NCBI RefSeq assembly: GCF_024734895.1
Contig: NZ_CP091430.1
Span: forward strand, 2,622,501 to 2,686,500
Length of the DNA stretch: 64,000 nt
Direction: 5' to 3'
Source: Paenibacillus spongiae
GTDB lineage: Bacteria; Bacillota; Bacilli; Paenibacillales; Paenibacillaceae
The notes under the pieces are model-generated. The model was given only the letters and a program-made list of their open reading frames with translations, did not search any database and was not told the DNA's origin. The first letter of the stretch is position 1; the number at the start of each line of letters is the position of its first letter. A program made the position numbers and the translations under genes. Positions 9,649 through 18,243 of the stretch are shown here, piece by piece.

Positions 9649-10746
9649 ATGAGCATGGATTTTATTGAAGCATTATCGGAGATCGAAAGAGAGAAGGGCA
9701 TCACTAAGGATGTGCTGCTAGAGGCCATCGAAGCTGCACTGATCTCAAGCTATAAGCGCAATTTCAACACGGCCCAGAACGTTAGGGTCGATATCAACCG
9801 TCATACCGGGGTTATCAAAGTATATGCCCGCAAGACCGTCGTTGATGAAGTACTCGATCCTAGACTGGAAATATCGGTTGAAGCTTCGCGGGAAATTAAT
9901 CCGCACTATCAGCTTGACGATGTAGCCGAAATCGAAGTGACGCCACGCGACTTTGGCCGCATTGCCGCTCAGACGGCGAAGCAGGTCGTGACGCAGCGGA
10001 TACGCGAGGCGGAACGCGGACTTATATACAACGCCTTCATCGATAAAGAAGAAGATATCGTTAATGGAATTGTGCAGCGCCAGGATGTGCGCAATTTATT
10101 CATCGATCTGGGCAAGGTCGAAGCGGTTATGCCGCTTACCGAGCTGATGCCGACGGATAAATTCAAGCATGGCGACCGCGTGAAATCGTTCATAACGAAA
10201 GTGGAGAACACGACGAAAGGTCCGCAAATCTTCCTGTCGCGTACGCATCCCGGCTTGCTCAAACGCCTGTTCGAGCTTGAAGTTCCGGAGATTTACGACG
10301 GCGTGGTCGAAATTCGCTCCGTCGCGCGCGAAGCCGGCTTCCGCTCCAAAATCGCGGTCCATTCACGCAATCCGGAAGTGGATCCCGTCGGTTCCTGCGT
10401 CGGCCAGAAGGGAATGCGGGTACAAACCATCGTTACCGAGCTGAAGGGCGAGAAGATCGACATCGTCCGCTGGTCGGAGAACGTAGAAGAATATGTAGCG
10501 AATGCGCTCAGCCCTTCCAAAGTGCTCGAGGTCATCGTTTATGAGCAGGAGAAGATGGCGCGCGTAATCGTTCCGGATTATCAGCTTTCGCTTGCGATCG
10601 GCATCAAAGGGCAGAATGCGCGTCTCGCGGCTAAGCTGACCGGATGGAAAATCGACATCAAGAGCGAAGCGCAAGCAGAGCAGGAATACGGCCGGCCTAA
10701 ATCGACAATGAGCGCTATGCATCAAGATTCCGTCTCCATCGACTAG
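9649..10746 (+). CDS. nusA: Transcription elongation/termination factor NusA
   Basis: Binds RNA polymerase and controls pausing, termination and antitermination. The 365-residue form has an N-terminal polymerase-binding domain (MSMDFIEALSEIEREKGI), an S1 domain around 135-200, and two KH domains (around 230-345; GSCVGQKGMRVQTI and LAIGIKGQNARLAAKLTGWK). It lacks the C-terminal acidic repeats of proteobacterial NusA, as is normal in Bacillota. The start is ATG 9649, behind AAAGGGGGAG, rather than the in-frame ATG nine codons earlier. Second gene of the operon. Confidence 0.96.
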   Translation: MSMDFIEALSEIEREKGITKDVLLEAIEAALISSYKRNFNTAQNVRVDINRHTGVIKVYARKTVVDEVLDPRLEISVEASREINPHYQLDDVAEIEVTPRDFGRIAAQTAKQVVTQRIREAERGLIYNAFIDKEEDIVNGIVQRQDVRNLFIDLGKVEAVMPLTELMPTDKFKHGDRVKSFITKVENTTKGPQIFLSRTHPGLLKRLFELEVPEIYDGVVEIRSVAREAGFRSKIAVHSRNPEVDPVGSCVGQKGMRVQTIVTELKGEKIDIVRWSENVEEYVANALSPSKVLEVIVYEQEKMARVIVPDYQLSLAIGIKGQNARLAAKLTGWKIDIKSEAQAEQEYGRPKSTMSAMHQDSVSID

Positions 10747-10820
10747 CGGCGTCAGCTTGAGCCGTTGCTTGCGAAGCGTTTTGCCAAGGCTTCGTTAAGT
10801 TTAGAAGGAGGGGTGCATAA

Positions 10821-11132
10821 ATGAGACCAAGAAAAATACCTTTACGTAAATGCGTAGCATGTCAGCAGATGATGCCGAAGAAACAACTCATTCGTATCGT
10901 ACGTACGCCCGATGAAGCGATTCTGATCGACTTGACAGGCAAGAAAGCGGGACGCGGCGCTTATTTATGCGGCAAAGTGGAATGCTTCAAGCTGGCCAAG
11001 AAGACGAAGGCGCTGGACCGGGCACTCAAACAGCCAGTGGGTGCGGAAATTTACGACCAGCTCGAAAAGGACTTCATCGAAGTCGAAGAGACGTTCATCG
11101 CCAACAAGGAACGGGAAGATGACGATGAATAA
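10821..11132 (+). CDS. rnpM: RNase P modulator RnpM (YlxR family)
   Basis: A 103-residue basic protein with the YlxR signature RKCVACQQMMPKKQLIRIVR near the N-terminus and GRGAYLCG around residues 48-55. From memory, B. subtilis YlxR has been described as binding RNase P RNA and modulating its activity, and also as a nucleoid-associated regulator. Strong ribosome site GAAGGAGGGG before ATG 10821. It sits between nusA and the L7Ae-like gene, the standard order, and its 3' end overlaps that next gene. Confidence 0.9.
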   Translation: MRPRKIPLRKCVACQQMMPKKQLIRIVRTPDEAILIDLTGKKAGRGAYLCGKVECFKLAKKTKALDRALKQPVGAEIYDQLEKDFIEVEETFIANKEREDDDE

Positions 11133-11448
11133 ATCTTTGTCTTTACTTGGTATGGCGATGCGCGCCGGCAAGCTTGTAACGGGCGACGAGACCGTGCTCA
11201 AGGCGGTGCGGCAAGGAAAAGCGAAGCTTGTCATCATAGCCGGGGATGCATCGGACAATACGAAGAAGAAGTATCGGGACAAATGCGGCACATACGGCGT
11301 GCAGGTGGTCGAAGCGCTTGATCGGGCAGTTCTCGGTCACGCTATCGGTAAAGCGGAGAGGGTGCTTATCGCCGTAACGGACGCAGGGTTTTCGTCAAGT
11401 ATACAACGGAGCTTAAGCCAATCTTCGGAGGTGGAGTATATTGACTAA
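11119..11448 (+). CDS. ylxQ: L7Ae-family ribosomal-type RNA-binding protein (YlxQ)
   Basis: Small kink-turn RNA-binding protein of the L7Ae/L30e family, thought to bind k-turns in RNA; its cellular target is not settled. 109 residues from ATG 11119, which has AAGGA 8 bases upstream; ATG 11125 is an equally in-frame alternative. Typical stretches: [38 protein letters not shown] and [19 protein letters not shown]. It overlaps the end of rnpM by 14 bases and runs 8 bases into infB, so translation of the three is coupled. Confidence 0.9.
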   Translation: MTMNKSLSLLGMAMRAGKLVTGDETVLKAVRQGKAKLVIIAGDASDNTKKKYRDKCGTYGVQVVEALDRAVLGHAIGKAERVLIAVTDAGFSSSIQRSLSQSSEVEYID

Positions 11449-14191
11449 ACAACAAGACAACAGCAAGGATAATAAAGATAAATTGCGTGTCTATGAATAT
11501 GCGAAATCGCTCAATATGAGCAGTAAAGAAATCATTACGATTTTGAAGCGCCTGAATCTTCCGGTCAACAATCATATGAGCGTGATGGAGAATGAGATGG
11601 TGCACAAAGTCGAGGGTTTTTTCCGTGACATTAAAGCGAGCGCAGCCGCCAAACGCGCACAAGAGAACGTAACGGTCTCAGCATCAGCGTCCACATCAAG
11701 CCGTCCTTCCAACCAGCAGGGCGGAGCCAAGCCGCAGTCAAGCCACGATCAGGGCGCTGCACAGCAAGAAGGCGGAGAGCGTCCGTCGCCGCAAGCAAGT
11801 TCGCAAAGTCAATCACAGGCGCAAGCCCAGGATAACAAAAATACAAACCAGGATCGACAGGGGAATATGAACATAACTAAATCTAATACACCAACCAATA
11901 CTAATCATTCATCCGCGCAAAGCGCACAGCAGCGTCAGGGCCAAAGCGGCCAAGCCGGAGCACAATCCGGACAACGCAATCATAGCCAAGGCGGACAACG
12001 TCCGAGCCAAGGCGGTCATAACGGACAGCGTCCGTCAGGTCAAGGCGGACAGCGTCCGAACGGTCAGGGCGGGCAGCGCCCGTCAGGTCAAGGTCAAGGC
12101 GGCGGACAACGTCCGGGCGGCCAAGGCAATCAAGGCGGTCAACGTTCCGGAGGACAAGGCGGACAACGCCCGGCAGGTCAAGGTCAAGGCGCATCGCAGA
12201 ACCGTCCAGGCGGCGGCCAGCGTCAGGATCAGAACCGCAGTACGCAAGGGCGCAGCTTCGAAACCCGCACGTCCAATGCCGGAGACGACGCGAATAAGCC
12301 GAATAATAGAAAGACGAAGCCTGCAGGCAAACGCTTTGACGATGCGAGAGTCAGCAGCTTTAAGGGCAATAACCGCGGAGGCAAGAACAATCGCGGCAGA
12401 GGCGGCCAGCAGCAGGAGCGCCGTGAGAAAATCGACAATACGCCTAAGAAGATTATCGTTCGCGGCGAAATGACCGTAGGCGACTTGGCGAAGCTCCTTC
12501 ATAAGGATGCTTCCGAAGTCATCAAGAAGCTGATTTTCCTCGGCGTAATGGCTACGATTAACCAAGAGGTCGATCTCGATACTGTCCAGCTGATCGCTAC
12601 CGAATACGGTGTTGAAGTGGAAGTGAAAATACCGGTCGAGGAAGATCAATTCGAGACGATTGAAGAGAAGGACGAAGAAGAGGATCTCATGACGCGTCCG
12701 CCGGTTGTCACGATTATGGGACACGTCGACCATGGTAAAACAACGCTGCTCGATGCGATCCGCCATACGAGCGTAACAACCGGAGAAGCAGGCGGAATTA
12801 CGCAGCATATCGGTGCGTACCAAGCGGAGATCAATAACAAGAAAATTACGTTCCTGGACACGCCGGGTCACGAAGCGTTTACGCTTATGCGCGCACGCGG
12901 CGCCCAAGTAACGGACATTACCATTATCGTTGTCGCAGCCGATGACGGCGTCATGCCGCAAACGGTCGAGGCCATCAACCATGCGAAAGCCGCAGGCGTG
13001 CCGATTATCGTCGCTGTGAACAAGATCGATAAGCCGGAAGCCAATCCGGACAAAATCAAGCAGGAATTGACTGAATATGAGCTCGTTCCGGAAGAATGGG
13101 GCGGCGACACGATTTTCGTCAACGTATCTGCGAAGCAGCGTCTTGGACTGGAAGATTTGCTGGAAATGATTCTGCTCGTTGCGGAAGTCAACGACTACCG
13201 GGCGAACCCGGACAAACGGGCGCGCGGCACGGTCATCGAAGCCGAGCTGGATAAAGGCAAAGGACCAGTTGCCCGTATTCTTGTCCAGCACGGGACGCTC
13301 AAGGTTGGAGACGCATTCGTTGCAGGTAACTGCTTCGGCCGCGTACGTGCCATGGTCAACGACAAAGGCCGCCGTCTTAAGGAAGCGGGTCCGAGTACGC
13401 CGATCGAGATAACAGGCTTAACGGAAGTGCCTCTTGCAGGCGATCCGTTCCTTGTATTCGAGGACGAGCGCAAAGCCCGCGCAATTGCGGACCGCCGCGC
13501 CATCAAGCAGCGTCAAACCGAGCTCGGCGCGAATTCGCGCGTTACGCTGGATGACCTGTATAAGCATATTAAAGAGGGCGAAGTAAAAGACTTGTACGTC
13601 ATTATTAAAGCGGACGTTCAAGGTACCTCCGAGGCACTCAAGGGCTCGCTCGCCAAAATCGACATTGAAGGCGTACGCGTGAAGATCATTCACAGCGGCG
13701 TAGGCGCGATTACGGAATCCGACATTAACTTGGCATCGGCTTCCAATGCGATCGTTATCGGCTTCAATGTTCGTCCGGAGCCGCAAGCACTGGCAACGGC
13801 TGAGCAGGAGAAAGTAGACATTCGTCAGCACAATATTATTTACAATGTGATCGACGAAATTGAGCATGCTATGAAAGGGATGCTGGATCCGGTATTTAAA
13901 GAGGTCGTTATCGGCCAAGCCGAAGTCCGGAACATCTTCAAAGTTACCAAGGTGGGTACGATCGCAGGCTGTATGGTCACTTCAGGCAAAATCACCCGTT
14001 CCGCGAAAGCCCGCTTGATTCGTGGCGGAATTGTCGTATTCGAAGGGGAAATTGAATCCTTGAAGCGTTTCAAGGACGATGCCAAAGAAGTCGCTCAAGG
14101 TTACGAATGCGGGATTACGCTGGATCGTTACAACGATTTGAGAGAAGGAGACACGATCGAAGCCTTCGTTATGGAAAAAGTAGAGAGGTGA
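11441..14191 (+). CDS. infB: Translation initiation factor IF-2 with a long low-complexity linker
   Basis: GTPase that brings fMet-tRNA to the 30S subunit and promotes subunit joining. The C-terminal core is standard: GHVDHGKT (residues 427-434), DTPGHE (about 473), NKID (about 527), then the beta-barrel and fMet-tRNA-binding domains. The N-terminus starts with the usual IF2_N domain ([22 protein letters not shown]). Between about residues 75 and 330 lies a disordered linker very rich in Gln, Gly, Ser, Arg and Pro, with repeats built on GGQRPSGQ at about 180-255. This makes the protein 916 residues against about 716 in B. subtilis. TTG 11441 start with GGAGGTGG upstream. Only 7 bases separate it from rbfA; ylxP is not present between them. 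Confidence 0.97.
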   Translation: MTKQQDNSKDNKDKLRVYEYAKSLNMSSKEIITILKRLNLPVNNHMSVMENEMVHKVEGFFRDIKASAAAKRAQENVTVSASASTSSRPSNQQGGAKPQSSHDQGAAQQEGGERPSPQASSQSQSQAQAQDNKNTNQDRQGNMNITKSNTPTNTNHSSAQSAQQRQGQSGQAGAQSGQRNHSQGGQRPSQGGHNGQRPSGQGGQRPNGQGGQRPSGQGQGGGQRPGGQGNQGGQRSGGQGGQRPAGQGQGASQNRPGGGQRQDQNRSTQGRSFETRTSNAGDDANKPNNRKTKPAGKRFDDARVSSFKGNNRGGKNNRGRGGQQQERREKIDNTPKKIIVRGEMTVGDLAKLLHKDASEVIKKLIFLGVMATINQEVDLDTVQLIATEYGVEVEVKIPVEEDQFETIEEKDEEEDLMTRPPVVTIMGHVDHGKTTLLDAIRHTSVTTGEAGGITQHIGAYQAEINNKKITFLDTPGHEAFTLMRARGAQVTDITIIVVAADDGVMPQTVEAINHAKAAGVPIIVAVNKIDKPEANPDKIKQELTEYELVPEEWGGDTIFVNVSAKQRLGLEDLLEMILLVAEVNDYRANPDKRARGTVIEAELDKGKGPVARILVQHGTLKVGDAFVAGNCFGRVRAMVNDKGRRLKEAGPSTPIEITGLTEVPLAGDPFLVFEDERKARAIADRRAIKQRQTELGANSRVTLDDLYKHIKEGEVKDLYVIIKADVQGTSEALKGSLAKIDIEGVRVKIIHSGVGAITESDINLASASNAIVIGFNVRPEPQALATAEQEKVDIRQHNIIYNVIDEIEHAMKGMLDPVFKEVVIGQAEVRNIFKVTKVGTIAGCMVTSGKITRSAKARLIRGGIVVFEGEIESLKRFKDDAKEVAQGYECGITLDRYNDLREGDTIEAFVMEKVER

Positions 14192-14198
14192 TGAACCT

Positions 14199-14555
14199 AT
14201 GGCGAAGATTCGCGTAGGACGTGTCGGTGAACAGATTAAGAAAGAACTCAGCCAGATTATTCAGACGGAATTGAAGGATCCCCGCATCGGTTTCATTACC
14301 GTTACGGGGGTTGAGGTGACAGGCGATCTGTCGCAAGCGAAAGTTTTCTTGAGCGTGCTGGGCAATGACGAACAGAAAGAGAGCACGCTTAAGGCATTGG
14401 CGAGCGGGAGTGGATTTATCCGCTCCGAGCTTGGCAAGCGGATCCGGTTCCGCCATATTCCCGAGCTCGTGTTTAAATTCGACAGCAGCATCGAGTACGG
14501 CAGCCGGATCGAAACGATCCTCGAACAAATAAACAACGGAAGTACAAGACAATGA
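14199..14555 (+). CDS. rbfA: 30S ribosome-binding factor RbfA
   Basis: Cold-shock-type assembly factor that binds the 30S subunit and helps 16S rRNA 5'-end processing. 118 residues with the single KH-like domain: [18 protein letters not shown] at the start, [20 protein letters not shown], and [21 protein letters not shown] near the end. It follows infB directly and overlaps the next gene by 4 bases (ATGA), indicating coupled translation. Confidence 0.95.
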   Translation: MAKIRVGRVGEQIKKELSQIIQTELKDPRIGFITVTGVEVTGDLSQAKVFLSVLGNDEQKESTLKALASGSGFIRSELGKRIRFRHIPELVFKFDSSIEYGSRIETILEQINNGSTRQ

Positions 14556-15556
14556 CGGCAGAACACACGCCTCCAGTTTCTTATTCAGAGAAGCTGGAGG
14601 CTGCTCTCGCCTTCATGCGCGATGGCGAACGTTATTTAGTCGTCTCGCATGTACAGCCTGACGGCGATGCCATTAGCTCCACTGTCGTTACGTATTGGCT
14701 CCTGCGTCAATTGGGTAAGCAAGCGGTCCTGATGAACGAAGGAGCCGTTCCTTCCCGTCTGGGTTATTTGGCGTTCGCGTCATCGATCATAAATGATAGT
14801 GAAGAATCGGTGCAAACCGGTTTTGACCGGATTATAGCGGTGGACTGCGCGGATTTCCGGCGCATCGGTCTCGTAGCCGAGCGCTTTGCAGAAGGCGCGC
14901 AGCTGCTCAATATCGACCACCATCCAACGAATGATCACTTCGGTACGGTTAATCTGATCCGGACCGACGCAGCGGCGACGGTGGAGATTTTGTACGACTT
15001 GATCGAGCATGCCGGAATCGAGCTGGATCTGGATGCGGCAACGGCGGTGTATACCGGGTTATTGACCGATACGGGCGGATTCCGGTATTCCAACACGACG
15101 CCGCGCGTCATGCATATCGCTTCGGCTATGCTAGCGCTTGGCGTGCCTGGTCACGAGTTGGCCGATCATCTGCTGGAGCGGATGACCAAACCGCAATTAT
15201 TGCTGCTCCAGCGCGGATTAAACCGGCTTTCCTTCACAGATGACAACAAGGTGGCATGGTTGTACGTGCCGTATGCCGACATGCAGGAAACCGGCGCAAC
15301 CGGCGAGGATCTGGAAGGTCTCGTTAATTATGCGCGCAATGTCGAAGGGGTCGAAATCGGTCTGTTGTTTAAGGAAACGGAGAACGGCCAGGTGAAGGTA
15401 AGCTTGCGTTCCTCGGGCAAGGCCGACGTCGCCGCCATTGCGAAGTCCTTCGGCGGAGGCGGGCACGTACGTGCCGCCGGTTGCCGGCTGGACGGGGCGA
15501 TTGCGGATGCCGTTACCCTTGTGGTCGGCGCGGCAAGAGAGGCGTTGAAGGCATAA
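14552..15556 (+). CDS. nrnA: DHH-DHHA1 phosphoesterase, NrnA-like (nanoRNase / pAp phosphatase)
   Basis: Predicted to degrade very short RNAs and dephosphorylate 3'-phosphoadenosine 5'-phosphate in the cytoplasm. 334 residues. Metal motifs: [13 protein letters not shown] (about 32-44), VDCADFRR (about 98), the DHH motif in [12 protein letters not shown] (about 119-130), and [15 protein letters not shown]. The DHHA1 end has the glycine-rich [15 protein letters not shown] near residue 311. From memory, the B. subtilis enzyme is encoded elsewhere, but the rbfA-nrnA-truB order is common in other bacteria. ATG overlaps rbfA; its stop shares a base with the truB start. Confidence 0.9.
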   Translation: MTAEHTPPVSYSEKLEAALAFMRDGERYLVVSHVQPDGDAISSTVVTYWLLRQLGKQAVLMNEGAVPSRLGYLAFASSIINDSEESVQTGFDRIIAVDCADFRRIGLVAERFAEGAQLLNIDHHPTNDHFGTVNLIRTDAAATVEILYDLIEHAGIELDLDAATAVYTGLLTDTGGFRYSNTTPRVMHIASAMLALGVPGHELADHLLERMTKPQLLLLQRGLNRLSFTDDNKVAWLYVPYADMQETGATGEDLEGLVNYARNVEGVEIGLLFKETENGQVKVSLRSSGKADVAAIAKSFGGGGHVRAAGCRLDGAIADAVTLVVGAAREALKA

Positions 15557-16473
15557 TGGACGGTATTTTGGCAGTATGGAAGCCGGCGGGCTGGACGTCG
15601 CATGACGTCGTTGCCAAAGTAAGAAGAATTGTACGGGTCAAGCGAATAGGGCATACCGGAACCTTGGATCCTCAGGTGACGGGTGTCCTGCCGCTCTGTA
15701 TCGGACGTTCGACAAGAGTCGTCGAATACGTTCAAGAACGTCCCAAGGCATATGAAGCCGTGCTGCAGCTGGGCATTGCGACCGACACGGAGGACTTGAC
15801 CGGTACCGTTGTGCAGGAACTGGCCGAGGTTCATGTCACCGAGGCCGAGATTCGCCGGGTGCTTGAGTCGTTCGTCGGTCAAATCGATCAGATACCCCCG
15901 ATGTATTCGGCCGTTCGCGTAGACGGGAAGAGGTTGTACGAATTAGCCCGCGAAGGTCAGGTTATCGACCGGAAATCGCGCAAGGTTACGATTCATGAGC
16001 TGAATCTGCTGAGCGCGGACCTGGACAAGCCGCATCCTAAAATCCGGTTTTCCGTCGTATGCTCCAAGGGCACCTATATACGCACGCTGTGCGTCGATAT
16101 TGGAGAAGCGCTCGGTCTGCCTGCAGCCATGGCGGAGCTGGTGAGAACGATGTCGGGCGGATTCAAGAAGGAGCATTGCTTGACGCTGGAGCAAATCGAG
16201 GAGCTGCATGCATCCGGCGAGCTGGAAGAGCGCCTGCTGCCTGCAGAAACGGCTGTAGATCATTTTCCAAGGGGAAATGTCAGTCTCGCAACCGCGAAGC
16301 ATGCGTTCCAGGGCAAGCACATCGCCATGGATCGTGTCGACATGAAGCAGCCGATCGATGCGGAAGGCTTGGTCCGGTTATTTGCAGAGGACGGCATGTT
16401 TCTGGGATTGTTTGAATTCGACGCGAAATCCGATTCGTTGAAGCCGGTGAAGGTGTTTACGCCTACCGAGTAA
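15556..16473 (+). CDS. truB: tRNA pseudouridine-55 synthase TruB
   Basis: Makes pseudouridine 55 in the T-loop of tRNAs. 305 residues starting [19 protein letters not shown]. The catalytic Asp is residue 38 in HTGTLDPQVTGVLP. Other family blocks: KAYEAVLQLGIATDTED, PPMYSAVRVDGKRLYELAREG and CSKGTYIRTLC, then a C-terminal PUA-like domain. The start is the ATG in TAATG, sharing one base with the nrnA stop, so it depends on translational coupling; no strong ribosome site is present. Confidence 0.95.
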   Translation: MDGILAVWKPAGWTSHDVVAKVRRIVRVKRIGHTGTLDPQVTGVLPLCIGRSTRVVEYVQERPKAYEAVLQLGIATDTEDLTGTVVQELAEVHVTEAEIRRVLESFVGQIDQIPPMYSAVRVDGKRLYELAREGQVIDRKSRKVTIHELNLLSADLDKPHPKIRFSVVCSKGTYIRTLCVDIGEALGLPAAMAELVRTMSGGFKKEHCLTLEQIEELHASGELEERLLPAETAVDHFPRGNVSLATAKHAFQGKHIAMDRVDMKQPIDAEGLVRLFAEDGMFLGLFEFDAKSDSLKPVKVFTPTE

Positions 16474-16504
16474 TAGTGAAGACCGTAAAGCAGGTGTGAG
16501 AATT

Positions 16505-17458
16505 GTGGAAATCATTACGATAAATTACCCGTTGCAAGGACTGGAAGACAAAGGCCCGATTCGTCCGAAGACATTGGCAATCGGCCATTTTGACGGGGTT
16601 CACAAGGGTCATCAGAGCGTGATCAGACGTGCGGTGGATGTTGCGCGTGCAGAAGGGCTGGAAGCAGCCGTCATGACGTTTCACCCCCATCCCAAGGAAG
16701 TGCTTGGGCGCGGTTCCGAATATACAACCTGTCTGACGCCTCTTGAGGACAAGCTGGAGCGTTTCCGTTCGCTTAGAGTCGACATCGTATACGTGGTCAC
16801 TTTCAACCTGACGTTTGCCGCCGTGTCGCCTGCAGCCTTCGTTGACGAAATGCTCCGTCCTCTGCAAGTGAAGCGTGCAGTGGTTGGATTCGATTTCTCA
16901 TTCGGCGCTAAAGGCGCCGGCAGAGCGGAGACGTTACGGGAGCTGGCCGGTTCGGATATGAAGGTAGATATCATCGAGCCATTGATGATGGACGGCGATA
17001 AGGTGAGCAGCACGCTGGTACGGGAGGCGCTCGCAGGCGGCCGGCCGGAAACGGCCGAGCAGCTGCTGGGCGTACCCTTCTCGCTTCGCGGCACGGTTGT
17101 AAAGGGTGAGGGCAGAGGACGTACGATCGGTTATCCGACTGCGAATATCCAGCTGGCGGGAGCATACGTCACGCCTCGCTTGGGCGTCTATGCCGTTATG
17201 GCGGAGCTGAGCGATGGAGAGCGGTACTCCGGTGTCTTGAATGTCGGCGTAAAGCCTACGTTTCATGATTCTCTGCCGATGCCTGTCATGGAGGTTCACC
17301 TGTTCGATTATGAAGGGGATTTATACGGAAGCACGGTCCGGATCAGCTTCATCTCGTTCCTTCGTTCCGAAAAGAAATTCGCTTCGGTCCAGGAGCTGAT
17401 CGAGCAAATCGGGGCGGACGCCCTGAAGGCACGATCGGTGCTGTCTGCATTTAAATAA
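16505..17458 (+). CDS. ribF: Bifunctional riboflavin kinase / FAD synthetase
   Basis: Phosphorylates riboflavin to FMN and adenylates FMN to FAD. The N-terminal half is the nucleotidyltransferase with IGHFDGVHKGHQSVI and VGFDFSFGAKGAG. The C-terminal riboflavin kinase has KGEGRGRTIGYPTANIQ and GVLNVGVKPTF. I chose GTG 16505 (317 residues) because AGGTG ends 8 bases before it; the in-frame GTG at 16496 lies inside that site. Last gene of the rimP operon. Confidence 0.94.
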   Translation: MEIITINYPLQGLEDKGPIRPKTLAIGHFDGVHKGHQSVIRRAVDVARAEGLEAAVMTFHPHPKEVLGRGSEYTTCLTPLEDKLERFRSLRVDIVYVVTFNLTFAAVSPAAFVDEMLRPLQVKRAVVGFDFSFGAKGAGRAETLRELAGSDMKVDIIEPLMMDGDKVSSTLVREALAGGRPETAEQLLGVPFSLRGTVVKGEGRGRTIGYPTANIQLAGAYVTPRLGVYAVMAELSDGERYSGVLNVGVKPTFHDSLPMPVMEVHLFDYEGDLYGSTVRISFISFLRSEKKFASVQELIEQIGADALKARSVLSAFK

Positions 17459-17468
17459 CAGGACAACA

Positions 17469-17498
17469 TTTACTTCTAGCTGTCCGATGTGCTATACT
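17469..17498 (+). promoter_or_regulatory. Probable sigma-A promoter of rpsO
   Basis: TTTACT (17469-17474), 18-base spacer, TATACT (17493-17498). It leaves an untranslated leader of about 105 bases before rpsO. Other bacteria use rpsO leaders for S15 autoregulation, but I did not establish an S15-binding fold here. Confidence 0.6.
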
Positions 17499-17612
17499 AC
17501 TAAACGTTGCGTAAATCATACGATGCACGCAAGTGAACCTATGCTTGGCATGCGCGATCTCACCGACGGCTTGCGAGGCATATGGCGATTATGATAAAGG
17601 AGGTGAACAAGG

Positions 17613-17882
17613 ATGGCACTTACACAAGAGCGTAAACATCAACTGATTGATGAGCACAAGACACATGCGAACGACACCGGATCTCCGGAAGTTCAAATCG
17701 CTATCCTGACGCAAAACATCGTCAATTTGACAGATCATCTTCGGGGGCACAAGAAAGATCACCACTCCCGCCGCGGTCTGCTCAAGATGGTCGGTCAGCG
17801 CCGGAAGCTGCTCGCATACCTGAAGAACAAAGACGTACGACGTTATAGCGCTTTGATCGAGAAACTCGGCCTGCGCCGCTAA
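17613..17882 (+). CDS. rpsO: 30S ribosomal protein S15
   Basis: Primary 16S rRNA-binding protein of the 30S platform. 89 residues, the full usual length, with the conserved blocks [20 protein letters not shown] and [21 protein letters not shown] ending [12 protein letters not shown]. Excellent ribosome site AAAGGAGGTG before ATG 17613. It has its own promoter and a strong terminator, and precedes pnp as in most bacteria. Confidence 0.98.
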   Translation: MALTQERKHQLIDEHKTHANDTGSPEVQIAILTQNIVNLTDHLRGHKKDHHSRRGLLKMVGQRRKLLAYLKNKDVRRYSALIEKLGLRR

Positions 17883-17896
17883 GATGCGATGATAAG

Positions 17897-17957
17897 AGCA
17901 ACCCGGTTGTTCAGCTGTCCGCCAATTACCGGACAGGCTGCGCTGGGTTGCTTTTGT
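17897..17957 (+). terminator. Terminator after rpsO, long double hairpin
   Basis: Outer stem AGCAACCC (17897-17904) with GGGTTGCT (17945-17952), followed by TTTGT. An inner stem CTGTCCG / CGGACAG lies within the loop. The stable outer helix plus T-run fits a Rho-independent terminator. Confidence 0.8.
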
Positions 17958-17970
17958 AACGCTAAGGGAC

Positions 17971-18092
17971 GTTTCTCCCATACGAAGGTATGAGGGGCCG
18001 GGAAACAAGAAAAGCTACATATAATGACGAAAGAATACGAAATTGCAGGAGATTGCCTCAACCGTGAGCGAAGCTGATGCGAACTCGTATTC
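17971..18092 (+). ncRNA. Candidate structured RNA in the rpsO-pnp gap
   Basis: Non-coding part of a 361-base gap. A hairpin at 17971-18006 pairs CCCATAC with GTATG around a GAAG loop, flanked by GTTTC/GAAAC. A TATAAT at 18020-18025 (no good -35) would start RNA near 18032. There GAATACGA (18033-18040) is perfectly complementary to TCGTATTC (18085-18092), closing a 44-base interior that itself holds small hairpins such as CTCA-ACCG-TGAG (18057-18068). A terminator follows at 18105. This could be an attenuated pnp leader or a short RNA of about 100 bases. No known riboswitch class was recognised. Confidence 0.4.
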
Positions 18093-18104
18093 CTTCCTTC
18101 GAAC

Positions 18105-18132
18105 AGCTCCGTTCTACAGGAGCTTTTCTTTT
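18105..18132 (+). terminator. Terminator or attenuator hairpin upstream of pnp
   Basis: AGCTCC (18105-18110), 8-base loop, GGAGCT (18119-18124), then TTTCTTTT. It lies 110 bases before the pnp start, downstream of the GAATACGA/TCGTATTC helix, so it could act as an attenuator of pnp transcription. Confidence 0.6.
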
Positions 18133-18243
18133 ATCATCTTAAAGAGCAGGAAATACCATGAAAGCTGTCGAATGCAATTCGTAAATAGTGCTGCCAAGGC
18201 CATTTATGATAAGGGTCTATGACAGAAATGAGGAGGGATTTAA

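Noticed and set aside
11990..12190. Repeated GGACAACGTCC-like units resembling a repeat array
   Set aside because: They are in-frame codons of the Gly/Gln/Arg-rich IF-2 linker, irregular in length, with no spacers or cas genes, so not CRISPR.
12083..13291. 402-codon open frame on the minus strand opposite infB
   Set aside because: Antisense to the infB linker and G domain; repeats come from the coding strand repeats and no protein family is visible.
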